Positions 18,494 through 26,327 of a DNA stretch of 38,870 nucleotides are shown piece by piece (position 1 is the first letter of the stretch; each line of letters starts with the position of its first letter). Source of the DNA: Bacilli bacterium (GTDB taxonomy: Bacteria; Bacillota_I; Bacilli_A; RF39; UBA660); NCBI GenBank assembly GCA_017428485.1, contig JAFRQT010000046.1, forward strand, positions 1 through 38,870, given 5' to 3'. Below the pieces are notes generated by a model. The model was not told the DNA's origin, made no database searches, and saw only the letters and a list, made by a program, of their open reading frames with translations. Position numbers and translations under genes: made by a program.

Positions 18494-19703
18494 ATGGTTC
18501 ATATACAGTTCCAAAGAACCAAATATTATTACTATTTTTTTCTTTTATTAAATATAAGAAAGGTCTATCAAATTTAATAATCAATTGTTCTTTTGGTTGT
18601 GCTATAGCTGTGTTTTTAAACATTCCAAAGTATGTTACGGCAGCAGCTTTAGTTCCATTTTCAGATAAATCAATATGAGTTTTATGAACAGCTTCACCAA
18701 CATATAAATCTAAAATTGAATCTTCTGTTTCCATTAAATCGAAATTAGCAGCATCTTTATCAAATGCATCAGTTATTCCTAAGCTAATTAAATCTTTCAT
18801 AAAGTCTTCATAATCAAAATCATATTTAAACTTTGGTAATGACAAATTAATATCATAATTAGCAGTAGTCTTTTGATTTGAAAGTAAACTATTTAATTCT
18901 TTTTCATCGAAATTATTTATATATTTCTTAATATCTTTTTCATTTGGTAATATTGCTATAAATTCAAGTTCAACATCATCATATTTTTTATAATCTTTAA
19001 TAATACCTGATGCATTATCATTAGATATATAAGTTATTCCTTCGCTACTATGCATCATATCTACTTCTTTTTTAGTTCCATCTAATTTATTAAAATCTTC
19101 TTTTGTAGTTGCATTTTCCATAAATTTAACTTGCCATTCAACGTCTATTGCAATTGCATTAGCAATTCCTAGAACAAAGTCTTTATCAATTTGATCAACT
19201 ACTTTTTCAATCATTTTATATGTTTTTTTGTATGCCCAGTTATTAATTACTTCTGGAGTATAAAAATCATCAAATAATATTTCGCCATCATACTTATCTT
19301 TTATAGTATTTATATAATTTGTATTAATAAATTTTTTATATTCATTTTTAATAAATAGTGCATTAGCAATAGATATTTTATCTTGAACAATAGATGATTT
19401 TGAAATTGTTTTATTCTTTAATGCTTGTTCAATTTGCGCTCTAGTATTTCCAGCAGCCCCTTCATTTAAAATTGATAATGCATAAATCATAGAGTAGGGA
19501 CTAACTAAATAGTTTTCTTCTTTTTTATTTACTTTATGAATAATATCATAATTAAAGTCAGTTACTGTAGTTGTTTGTGGTGGATTTGGAATATCAGGCT
19601 TTGGTTCTGGCTTTTTGTATGTAACTTTCTTATAAATCATAAATGACATAACTCCTATAATTAAAATAATCAATATAATTAAAATTGTTCTTTTTATTCT
19701 CAT
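18492..19703 (-). CDS. Membrane-anchored serpin (serine protease inhibitor family)
   Basis: An N-terminal hydrophobic anchor (about residues 6-24) and a Pro-rich spacer are followed by a full serpin fold: NYLVSPYSMIYALSILNEGAAGNT (helix A/B region), then NALFIKNEY, the breach and shutter segments, and the reactive-loop hinge ENGTKAAAVT with conserved Gly, Thr and small residues, ending in FDRPFLYLI and the C-terminal IWFFGTVYEP. The hinge has the composition of inhibitory serpins; hinge counting puts P1 near the K-N-T residues, with the exact bond uncertain. An upstream in-frame ATG at 19838 would add 45 implausible residues; I use 19703 because AGGAGTGAT precedes it. Likely extracellular and defending against host or microbial proteases. 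Confidence 0.92.
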   Translation of the reverse strand: MRIKRTILIILIILIIGVMSFMIYKKVTYKKPEPKPDIPNPPQTTTVTDFNYDIIHKVNKKEENYLVSPYSMIYALSILNEGAAGNTRAQIEQALKNKTISKSSIVQDKISIANALFIKNEYKKFINTNYINTIKDKYDGEILFDDFYTPEVINNWAYKKTYKMIEKVVDQIDKDFVLGIANAIAIDVEWQVKFMENATTKEDFNKLDGTKKEVDMMHSSEGITYISNDNASGIIKDYKKYDDVELEFIAILPNEKDIKKYINNFDEKELNSLLSNQKTTANYDINLSLPKFKYDFDYEDFMKDLISLGITDAFDKDAANFDLMETEDSILDLYVGEAVHKTHIDLSENGTKAAAVTYFGMFKNTAIAQPKEQLIIKFDRPFLYLIKEKNSNNIWFFGTVYEP

Positions 19704-19721
19704 AAAATCACTCCTAGAACA

Positions 19722-19798
19722 ATTATATAATATTTTTGAAACATATAACAATAATATGTGAAAATTTACTTGAAATTTGGCACTTTTTGTAATATAAT
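19722..19798. promoter_or_regulatory. Divergent serpin and rpsU promoters
   Basis: rpsU: TTGAAA (19770-19775), exact 17-bp spacer, TATAAT (19793-19798). Serpin (leftward): TATAAT at 19727-19722 with TTGTTA 18 bases further upstream. Confidence 0.75.
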
Positions 19799-19829
19799 TG
19801 TCTATAGTCATGAAGGGAGGGAAGAAACA

Positions 19830-20021
19830 ATGACACATGTAGACGTAAAAGACGGAAATGTTGAGGGTGCATTAAAACGTTTTAAAATGAAGGTTCAAAG
19901 AAGCGGTATCCCTACTGAAATGAAAAAAAGAAAAGAATATTCTAAACCAGGAATTCTTAGAAGAGAAGCAAAAAAAGAAGCTATTAGAAATGCTAAAAAA
20001 CATAACAAACAAAGATATTAA
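19830..20021 (+). CDS. rpsU: 30S ribosomal protein S21
   Basis: A 63-residue basic protein with GNVEGALKRFKMKVQRSGIP and the Arg/Lys-rich C-terminal helix typical of S21, which sits near the anti-Shine-Dalgarno end of 16S rRNA. The start was chosen at the ATG preceded by GGGAGGGAAG; the open frame runs further upstream but lacks S21 similarity there. Followed 19 bases later by yqeY, the usual Bacillus pairing. Confidence 0.96.
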   Translation: MTHVDVKDGNVEGALKRFKMKVQRSGIPTEMKKRKEYSKPGILRREAKKEAIRNAKKHNKQRY

Positions 20022-20040
20022 TAATTAAGGAGGAATATTT

Positions 20041-20490
20041 ATGTTATATGAAACTATTTCAAATGATATGAAAGAGGCTATGAAAAGCCATGATAAAGAT
20101 ACCCTAAGTACTCTTAGATTATTAAAATCTGCTGTTGATGCTTATATTATCAATAATAAAATGGAAAGAGGAACAGCTAGTGATGAAGTTGTTATTGATG
20201 TTGTAAGTAAACAAGTAAAAACTCATAAAGAAAGTATTGAAGAATTTAAAAAAGGAAATAGACAAGATTTAGTAGATAATCTTGAACGTGAAATAGCTTT
20301 ACTTAGTAAATATTTACCAAAGCAATTAACTTCTGAAGAAATTGAAGCAGAAATAAATAAAGCATTTGATAAAGTAAAACCTACATCTATGAAAGATATG
20401 GGTGCATTAATGAAGGAACTTACCCCAGTGCTTAGAGGTAAAGCTGATATGAAAGAAGTTAATGAAATAATAAAGTCAAAATTAAATTAG
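20041..20490 (+). CDS. yqeY: GatB/YqeY domain protein
   Basis: A 149-residue all-helical protein related to the tail domain of the GatB amidotransferase subunit. Typical segments are STLRLLKSAVDAY near the N-terminus, EIALLSKYLPKQLT in the middle and the MGALMKELTPVLRGKADMKEVN motif near the end. Its free-standing function is uncertain, with a proposed link to tRNA-dependent amidation or tRNA binding. AAGGAGG precedes the start; co-transcribed with rpsU. Confidence 0.93.
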   Translation: MLYETISNDMKEAMKSHDKDTLSTLRLLKSAVDAYIINNKMERGTASDEVVIDVVSKQVKTHKESIEEFKKGNRQDLVDNLEREIALLSKYLPKQLTSEEIEAEINKAFDKVKPTSMKDMGALMKELTPVLRGKADMKEVNEIIKSKLN

Positions 20491-20512
20491 AAACATTTAT
20501 GTTTCTTTTTTT
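20489..20512 (+). terminator. Intrinsic terminator of rpsU-yqeY
   Basis: AGAAACAT/ATGTTTCT stem with TT loop begins inside the stop codon and is followed by a T run. Confidence 0.85.
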
Positions 20513-20531
20513 ATGCAATAATTTGTATATA

Positions 20532-20540
20532 TGGTATAAT
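20532..20540 (+). promoter_or_regulatory. Extended -10 promoter of the plsC cassette, predicted leaderless
   Basis: TGGTATAAT ends seven bases before the plsC ATG at 20548. No ribosome site lies between, so the mRNA probably begins at the start codon. Confidence 0.6.
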
Positions 20541-20547
20541 ATTTAAT

Positions 20548-21153
20548 ATGAAGTATTTAGTATATAAAATATTAAAATATTCTTTAAAACCTTTTTATAG
20601 GTTAATATTTTGGCCTAAGTATGTAGGTGTAAATAATATTCCTAGTACTGGTCCTTTTGTAATGGCAGGAAATCATACTAGTGCTGCTGATGCGGCAGTA
20701 ATAGTTAGTACTCCTAAAAGAATTATTCACACCTTATCAAAGAAAGAGTTATTTAATACAAAATTTAAAAATTGGTTTTTTAGAAATATGGCATGTATTC
20801 CGGTTGATAGGAGTATTCATGATGAAAATGCTAAAAGTGAAGCAATAGAGACATTAAAAGAGGGACATGCTGTAGGAATATTTCCAGAAGGCACTCGTAA
20901 TAGAACAATTGGTACTAAAGATGAAGTGAGTTTACTTCCATTTAAACCTGGAGCAGTTAAATTTGCTCTTGCATCAGGTGCTCCATTACTTCCGTTCGCT
21001 GTAACTGGAAAACATAGAATCTTTAGAAAAGGATTAAAAATAGAATATGGGAAACCATATTATCCTAAAACTAATGATGTTGAAAAAGAAACAGAAGTGT
21101 TAAGAAACAAAATTCTTAAGTTAAAAGAAGGTGGTTCTCAACATGAAAAATAG
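20548..21153 (+). CDS. plsC: 1-acyl-sn-glycerol-3-phosphate acyltransferase, PlsC-like (copy 1)
   Basis: Esterifies the second fatty acid onto lysophosphatidic acid in phospholipid synthesis at the inner membrane face. The catalytic HX4D motif is in GNHTSAADA (~residues 42-50), and the FPEGTRN glycerophosphate-binding block lies at ~113-119. The N-terminal amphipathic/hydrophobic segment suits membrane attachment. Length (201) is normal. It is paralogous to the gene at 22713 (shared CIPVDR-IHDENAKS and FPEGTRN-TIGTKDEV). It overlaps the next gene by 11 bases. Confidence 0.92.
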   Translation: MKYLVYKILKYSLKPFYRLIFWPKYVGVNNIPSTGPFVMAGNHTSAADAAVIVSTPKRIIHTLSKKELFNTKFKNWFFRNMACIPVDRSIHDENAKSEAIETLKEGHAVGIFPEGTRNRTIGTKDEVSLLPFKPGAVKFALASGAPLLPFAVTGKHRIFRKGLKIEYGKPYYPKTNDVEKETEVLRNKILKLKEGGSQHEK

Positions 21154-22711
21154 TTTTAATTATTCTAAAATATCAATTTATAGTATGATTAAAAATAATG
21201 TAAGCGATTATGGTGATAGGACATCATTTATTAATAATTTAAATAAAACAAAATATGATTCATTTATTCAAAAAATAGATGAATATGCTTTATCTTTCTA
21301 TAATATGGGTATTAATAAAGGCGATGTAGTTACATTAATTTTACCAAATTCTATAGACACTTTTGTATGCATCTATGCCTTAAATAAAATAGGAGCTATA
21401 AGTAATATAATGCATCATTTATCAAGTGAAGAAGAAATAAATAATAGTATTAATGAAACATCTTCTCATTATATTATAACTTATGAAGATAAACTAAAAA
21501 GTATAGAAAATATAACATCTAAAGAATGCATTTATAATGTAATATATTTGTCTATTAATGATATTGTTAGTCCTTTTGATAAAATTAAAAACATATTTAA
21601 AAAATCTATTATATTACCTAGTAAATTTATATCATTCTATAGATTAAGAATTATGGGTAAACATAATAAAAAGAATGTTAAAGTATGTGATAAAGAAGAT
21701 AACTTAGCAATTATAATAAGCAATCATTCTAAAAAAATATATTTAACAAATAAAAATATAAATTCATATGCTATTAATTATTCATATAATAATGATATAT
21801 TAACTCAAAAAAATAGATACTTATGTGATAGTTCAATTATTAATAGTATTCCATTAATACATAGAACATTAATATATGGGCAAACTGTTATTATTAACAG
21901 TTCTGAAGATATTAATAAATTTGTTGATAATATTATTAAATTTAGGCCTAACATTTTAGAAATATCTTCAAATACATTAGAATATATATGCTCGAATAAA
22001 AAGGTTAATAAAGAAGATTTATCTTATTTAAAATTAATAATATGTGGCAGTTCATTATTAAGAGATAATGTATATCAAAAAGCAAAACTTTTTTTAAAAA
22101 ATCATTATTCTAATTCTAAAGTAGTAGCATCTTTTGGAATGCTTGAAAGTACTTCTAATATTACTATTAATGATAATTTAGATGATAAAATTGAAAGTGC
22201 TGGATTACCTATAAAAGGAACATCTATTAAGATAATTAACCCTGATACTAAAAAAGAATGTAAGCCAAATGAAGAAGGACTTATTTGTATAAGTGGACCT
22301 ACTATTTGTAGAAATGACTATAATAATTTAATATGTAGTGATGATATTGGTTATTTAGATGAAGATGGTTATTTATACTATAAATCTAGTATGAAAAGAA
22401 TTATAGTATCTAATGGAAATAAAATTTATCCAGAAGATATAGAAAATATTGTTAAAAAACATGAATATGTAAAAGACGCATCTATTGTAGGTGTACCTCA
22501 TCCATATAAAAAAGAAGTAGTAAAATTATATATAGTACTTAAAGATAAATTAATACTAAATAGTGAAATAAAGAAAAGTATAAAAGAATATTGTGAAAAG
22601 AATATTTCTAAATATGCTCTTCCATATGCATACGCATATAGAAAAGAATTACCTAAAACTAATGTAGGTAAAATAGCATATGAGGAGTTAGTTAATTTAA
22701 AGGAGGAATAA
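21143..22711 (+). CDS. AMP-binding acyl-CoA/acyl-ACP synthetase-like protein with degenerate P-loop
   Basis: ANL-superfamily fold of 522 residues. Recognisable core motifs are LPNSIDTFVCIYALNKIGAI near the N-terminus, SFGMLEST (A5 region), SDDIGYLDEDGYLYY (A7/A8) and the A10 lysine in PKTNVGKIAY. The A3 nucleotide loop, normally TSGTTGxPKG, is replaced by SNHSKKIYLTNKN and shortened, and the A8 GRxKD is SSMKR. Adenylation may be lost or altered. The gene lies between two plsC paralogues, suggesting a role in activating or channelling acyl chains for phospholipid acylation. Start placed at 21143 (ATG with AGGTGG upstream) rather than the GTG at 21131. Confidence 0.82.
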   Translation: MKNSFNYSKISIYSMIKNNVSDYGDRTSFINNLNKTKYDSFIQKIDEYALSFYNMGINKGDVVTLILPNSIDTFVCIYALNKIGAISNIMHHLSSEEEINNSINETSSHYIITYEDKLKSIENITSKECIYNVIYLSINDIVSPFDKIKNIFKKSIILPSKFISFYRLRIMGKHNKKNVKVCDKEDNLAIIISNHSKKIYLTNKNINSYAINYSYNNDILTQKNRYLCDSSIINSIPLIHRTLIYGQTVIINSSEDINKFVDNIIKFRPNILEISSNTLEYICSNKKVNKEDLSYLKLIICGSSLLRDNVYQKAKLFLKNHYSNSKVVASFGMLESTSNITINDNLDDKIESAGLPIKGTSIKIINPDTKKECKPNEEGLICISGPTICRNDYNNLICSDDIGYLDEDGYLYYKSSMKRIIVSNGNKIYPEDIENIVKKHEYVKDASIVGVPHPYKKEVVKLYIVLKDKLILNSEIKKSIKEYCEKNISKYALPYAYAYRKELPKTNVGKIAYEELVNLKEE

Positions 22712-22712
22712 T

Positions 22713-23318
22713 ATGTCTAAAATAAAAGGAGAAATGGGATACAAAATATTAAGACCATTTGTAAAACTATATTTTAAATTAAAATTTCATCCTATAGTAT
22801 ATGGCAAAGAGAATGTTCCAAAAGAAGGACCAATTATTGTTTGTGGAAACCATAGACATGTTCATGATCAATATAATGTAATGATAGTTACAGATAGGGT
22901 AATACATTATATGGCTAAAGATGAATATTTTAAAGGAAAAAACTCATGGTTTTATAAAATGGCTGGATGTATACCCGTTGATAGAACTATACATGATGAA
23001 AATGCAAAAAGTAAAGCTATAGAAATATTAGAACAAGGAGGAGCCCTTGGTATATTTCCAGAAGGTACTCGTAATAAAACAATTGGAACTAAGGATGAAG
23101 TCGTTATGCTTCCATTTAAATTCGGAGCAGTTTCTTTAGCACAAAAAACAGGTGCATTAATTGTTCCATTTGGTACGACTGGAGAGTATACTGGACGTAA
23201 AGGAAAATTAACTACTAGAATAGGAAAACCCTTTAGTGTAAAAGGAATGGACCTAGAAGAGGCTAATAAACTACTAAGAGAAAAAATACTTAAATTAATG
23301 CAAAAAGAGGAAAATTAG
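22713..23318 (+). CDS. plsC: 1-acyl-sn-glycerol-3-phosphate acyltransferase, PlsC-like (copy 2)
   Basis: Second LPLAT in the cassette. The HX4D motif is in GNHRHVHDQ (His-rich variant), and FPEGTRN is intact. Two bases separate it from the AMP-binding gene and AAGGAGG overlaps that gene's end, so the three are one translation-linked operon. The acceptor pocket around the HX4D motif differs from copy 1 (RHVH versus TSAA), so the two may prefer different acyl chains or acceptors (inference). Confidence 0.92.
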   Translation: MSKIKGEMGYKILRPFVKLYFKLKFHPIVYGKENVPKEGPIIVCGNHRHVHDQYNVMIVTDRVIHYMAKDEYFKGKNSWFYKMAGCIPVDRTIHDENAKSKAIEILEQGGALGIFPEGTRNKTIGTKDEVVMLPFKFGAVSLAQKTGALIVPFGTTGEYTGRKGKLTTRIGKPFSVKGMDLEEANKLLREKILKLMQKEEN

Positions 23319-23351
23319 TATATAATATTTATGTAAGAAGAGGTGTAAAAT

Positions 23352-24449
23352 ATGAAATTTATTTTAACAGCGGGTGGTACAGGCGGACATATATATCCAG
23401 CTCTTTCAGTATTAGATGAAATAAAGAAAGATAAAAATAATCAATACTTATATATTGGAACAAAAGATAGAATGGAAAGTGAACTTATACCTAGTATGGG
23501 AATACCTTATGAAAGTATTGAAGTTTATGGACTTTCTAAAACCAATATGTTACAAAATATACATAATATTAAATGTATACGTAATTCATATAAAAAATGT
23601 TTAAAAATAATGGATGATTTTAAACCAGATGCAGTTATTGCCTTTGGTGGATATGTTACTCTTCCAGTATGTTTAGCTGCTAAAAAAAGAGGAGTTAAAG
23701 TATTTTTACATGAACAAAATATGTTACCAGGGAAATCAAATATATTTGTGTCTAAAAAAGCAGATGCAGTTTTTGTATCATTTAAAGATGGCACTAGAAA
23801 ATTAAAATGTAAAAAAATAATATATACTGGTAATCCAGTTAGTCAAAGAGCTATTGAAATTAAGAAATTTGATAAAACAGAATTAGGATTTTCTAAAGAT
23901 AAAAAATTAATTGTTATAGTTATGGGTTCTTTAGGAAGCACATCAGTAAATGAAAGACTACTTGAATTCCTAAGATCATATGAAAGAGAAGACACTGAAA
24001 TATTATTTATCACAGGTAAAAAGAGTTTTGCAACATTAAACAATAATTTAATTGTTCCAAAGAGTACTAAGATTGTACCATTCTTTGAAAATTTACCAGG
24101 TATTATGAAATCAGCTGACTTAATTATTTCTAGAGCAGGTGCTTCAACTATAGCTGAGATTATGGCAACTAAAACACCATCTATTTTAATACCTAGTCCA
24201 TATGTTGCGAATAATCATCAATATTATAATGCTCTTGATTTAGTAAATAAAAATATTAGCATTATGTTAGAAGAAAAAGATTTAAATAAAGAATCATTAA
24301 TTGAGGCAATTGATGAAATATTTAAAGAAGATACATTTAAAGAAATTAAAAAGAATCTAAAAGAAATAAAAGATATATCATCAAGTACTATTATTATGGA
24401 AGAAATATATAAAGAATTAAAGGGAAAAAATGAAAAAAAAGAGGATTAA
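23352..24449 (+). CDS. murG: UDP-GlcNAc:lipid I GlcNAc transferase MurG
   Basis: Makes lipid II for peptidoglycan at the cytoplasmic membrane face. GT-B glycosyltransferase signatures: GGTGGHIYPALSV at the N-terminus, FGGYVT, LHEQNMLPG, and the donor-site blocks GSLGS and SRAGASTIAEIM. Length 365 is normal. GAGGTG lies before the ATG. A TATAAT at 23321-23326 may add a local promoter. It overlaps divIB by 20 bases, matching the Bacillus division/cell-wall cluster. Confidence 0.96.
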   Translation: MKFILTAGGTGGHIYPALSVLDEIKKDKNNQYLYIGTKDRMESELIPSMGIPYESIEVYGLSKTNMLQNIHNIKCIRNSYKKCLKIMDDFKPDAVIAFGGYVTLPVCLAAKKRGVKVFLHEQNMLPGKSNIFVSKKADAVFVSFKDGTRKLKCKKIIYTGNPVSQRAIEIKKFDKTELGFSKDKKLIVIVMGSLGSTSVNERLLEFLRSYEREDTEILFITGKKSFATLNNNLIVPKSTKIVPFFENLPGIMKSADLIISRAGASTIAEIMATKTPSILIPSPYVANNHQYYNALDLVNKNISIMLEEKDLNKESLIEAIDEIFKEDTFKEIKKNLKEIKDISSSTIIMEEIYKELKGKNEKKED

Positions 24450-25107
24450 AAAATTTAATTTAAAGAAATTCATATCATTTCTAGTTTTTATTATTGTATT
24501 TATATTAGTATGTAAATATTTAATGAATATAAGACTTAAAAATATTATTATATTAAATAATAATTATTATAATGATGAGACTATTATAGAAACTGCTTCA
24601 TTAGAAAATTATCCTAAATTCTTCTTTATTAATAAAAATAAAATTAAAAAGAAATTAAAAAAATTAGATTTAATTGAAGATGTTAAAGTAACTAAGAAAA
24701 AAGGATATATTTTAATAATTGAAATTAAAGAAAAGAAGATACTCTATTATGATAGATCAAATGATTTATATAAAGTATCTGATAACAATAAATACAAACT
24801 AGATAATGTTAATGGAATTCCAACATTAATTAACTTTATTCCTAGTGATATAGAAGAAAGATTTGCTAGTAAATTTAAAGACATTGATAGTAGTGTAATA
24901 AGTTTAATTAGTGAAATAGAATATGATAAAACAGCATATGATAGTGAAAGATTTTTACTTACTATGAATGATGGTAATTCAGTATATGTAAATATTGTAA
25001 GATTAAACTTATTAAATAAATATATAGATATAGTTAAAAATCTAGATAATAAAAAAGGAATATTATATTTAGATAGTGGAAACTATTTTGAAGTAAAACA
25101 AAAATAG
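24430..25107 (+). CDS. ftsQ: Cell division protein DivIB/FtsQ
   Basis: Bitopic divisome protein. A Lys-rich cytoplasmic start and one membrane helix (~15-31, ISFLVFIIVFILVCKYL) lead into a POTRA-like region (LKNIIILNNNYYNDETII...LIEDVKVTKKKGYILIIEIKEKK), then the beta domain. Overlap with murG implies translational coupling. Extracytoplasmic part shorter than in Bacillus but of the right order. Confidence 0.88.
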   Translation: MKKKRIKKFNLKKFISFLVFIIVFILVCKYLMNIRLKNIIILNNNYYNDETIIETASLENYPKFFFINKNKIKKKLKKLDLIEDVKVTKKKGYILIIEIKEKKILYYDRSNDLYKVSDNNKYKLDNVNGIPTLINFIPSDIEERFASKFKDIDSSVISLISEIEYDKTAYDSERFLLTMNDGNSVYVNIVRLNLLNKYIDIVKNLDNKKGILYLDSGNYFEVKQK

Positions 25108-25131
25108 ATATGAATAAGTCATATCTTTTTT
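25106..25131 (+). terminator. Intrinsic terminator after ftsQ
   Basis: AGATATGA/TCATATCT stem with a five-base loop, then T6; the stem starts in the ftsQ stop codon. The ylbD -10 box follows immediately. Confidence 0.8.
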
Positions 25132-25133
25132 AA

Positions 25134-25139
25134 TATAAT
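25134..25139 (+). promoter_or_regulatory. ylbD -10 box, predicted leaderless
   Basis: TATAAT ends five bases before the ylbD ATG (25145), directly behind the ftsQ terminator. No clear -35 box and no ribosome site are visible. Confidence 0.45.
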
Positions 25140-25144
25140 TTAAT

Positions 25145-25498
25145 ATGACAAAAATAGATAAATTTAAACAATTTATATATAATCATCCAGAATTTATAGA
25201 TTATGTTAAGAATAATAACACATCATGGCAATCATTATATGAATTATATGATATATATGGAGAAAACACCAAAGTGTGGGACAAATATCTAAATAATAAA
25301 ATAAGTTCAGTATTTGATATAAAATCACTATTAAATACTATAAAGAATATAGATTTAAATTCATTAGAAGAAAATATTAATAACATACAAAAAGCAGTAG
25401 GATTAGTAGAGGAGTTTACAAAATCCGAAAAAGAAGAAGATAAAAAAGAAAGCAAAGAAGTTCATGAAGAAAAAATAGATAATTTATATGGAGAATAA
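25145..25498 (+). CDS. ylbD: YlbD-family protein
   Basis: A 117-residue hydrophilic protein beginning KFKQFIYNHPEFIDYV, with the SWQSLYELYDIYGEN..VWDKY block that I recognise from the Bacillus YlbD (putative coat protein) family. The end is charged (KSEKEEDKKESKEVHEEK). It is followed two bases later by a YlbE-like gene, as in Bacillus, which supports both calls. Function is unknown; the coat annotation need not apply here, as no sporulation genes are seen in the window. Confidence 0.75.
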   Translation: MTKIDKFKQFIYNHPEFIDYVKNNNTSWQSLYELYDIYGENTKVWDKYLNNKISSVFDIKSLLNTIKNIDLNSLEENINNIQKAVGLVEEFTKSEKEEDKKESKEVHEEKIDNLYGE

Positions 25499-25500
25499 TT

Positions 25501-25719
25501 ATGAAATATGAAATATTAGAAAAATTACATAAAAATCCAAAGTTTTTAAATTATTTAAGACAAAATTCATTCTGGTATAAAGAATTTAATAGAAATCCTA
25601 ATATATATGATAAATTTGTTCATGAAATGAAAATTAAATATAAACTTAGAACTATAGATAAAGTAGATAACTTTGTAGATAGTGTAGATTTGATAACTAA
25701 AATAATTGATGCAAGTTAA
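25501..25719 (+). CDS. ylbE: YlbE-like protein
   Basis: A 72-residue protein with LHKNPKFLNYLRQNSFWYKEFNRNP, matching the YlbE core (NP-x-L-x-x-[FY]-[IL]-R-x-x-x-x-WYR-x-LxRNP). Adjacent to ylbD with GGAG upstream. Function unknown in the family. Confidence 0.8.
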   Translation: MKYEILEKLHKNPKFLNYLRQNSFWYKEFNRNPNIYDKFVHEMKIKYKLRTIDKVDNFVDSVDLITKIIDAS

Positions 25720-25737
25720 ATACTTGCATTTAATTTG
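25709..25737 (+). terminator. Terminator after ylbE
   Basis: ATGCAAGT/ACTTGCAT hairpin with loop TAAAT starts within the last codons of ylbE; the T tract (TTTAATTT) is imperfect. Confidence 0.6.
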
Positions 25738-25768
25738 TAAAATTTTCAAATAAAAGTATCAATTCATA

Positions 25769-25798
25769 TTGACATAAAAATAATATTAAGGGTATAAT
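25769..25798 (+). promoter_or_regulatory. Strong promoter of the pilin pair
   Basis: Consensus TTGACA (25769-25774), 18-bp spacer, TATAAT (25793-25798), giving a leader of about 45 bases with AAGGAAGGAA before the first pilin ATG. One of the strongest matches in the window, suggesting abundant products. Confidence 0.8.
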
Positions 25799-25848
25799 TA
25801 ATACATAGAATAGACATAGATGCTATGGAAAGGAAGGAATAAAAATTT

Positions 25849-26310
25849 ATGAAAAAGAAAGGTTTTACATTAGTAGAATTACTAGCAGTTATTGCAATCT
25901 TAGCAATCTTAGTAATCATTGCTTTACCTAATGTACTAAGTATGTATAGACAAGCGAGACAAAATTCATTTGAAAATGAAGTTAAAGAGGTATTTAGAAC
26001 TGCACAACAACAATTCTTAATTGATTCTATGACACCAACAACTAGTGGTACATCAAAAATTTATGCAAATGTTGGAAGTAATCCTAAAAAATTGGATCTT
26101 CAAGGTGGCGGAACAAATTTTAAGTATTGTATTAAGTTGAATGAAGAAGGTGCTGTTACTCAATTAATAGTATCAAATGGTACATACATTTACACTAATA
26201 AAGATAGTGAATTAAAATTAACTGATGCTCAAAGTATTGTTTTTGATGATAGCCATCTTGCTACTGCTGCCACAGCTGTTGGATTTGACACTGATCATTC
26301 ATGTAGTTAA
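25849..26310 (+). CDS. Type IV pilin-like protein 1
   Basis: The class III leader KKKG|FTLVELLAVIAILAILVIIALP has Gly-Phe at the prepilin peptidase site and Glu at +5, then the conserved hydrophobic helix. The globular head has KLDLQGGGTNFKYCIKL and a C-terminal DHSCS; the two Cys could close a D-region disulfide. 153 residues. No prepilin peptidase, assembly ATPase or platform protein is in the window, so assembly genes must be elsewhere. Followed 17 bases later by a paralogue. Confidence 0.92.
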   Translation: MKKKGFTLVELLAVIAILAILVIIALPNVLSMYRQARQNSFENEVKEVFRTAQQQFLIDSMTPTTSGTSKIYANVGSNPKKLDLQGGGTNFKYCIKLNEEGAVTQLIVSNGTYIYTNKDSELKLTDAQSIVFDDSHLATAATAVGFDTDHSCS

Positions 26311-26327
26311 TAAAGGAGAAATATATT

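Noticed and set aside
19704-19838. N-terminal extension of the serpin to the ATG at 19838
   Set aside because: The extension overlaps the divergent rpsU promoter and lacks a ribosome site; the internal start has AGGAGTGAT and a proper membrane anchor.
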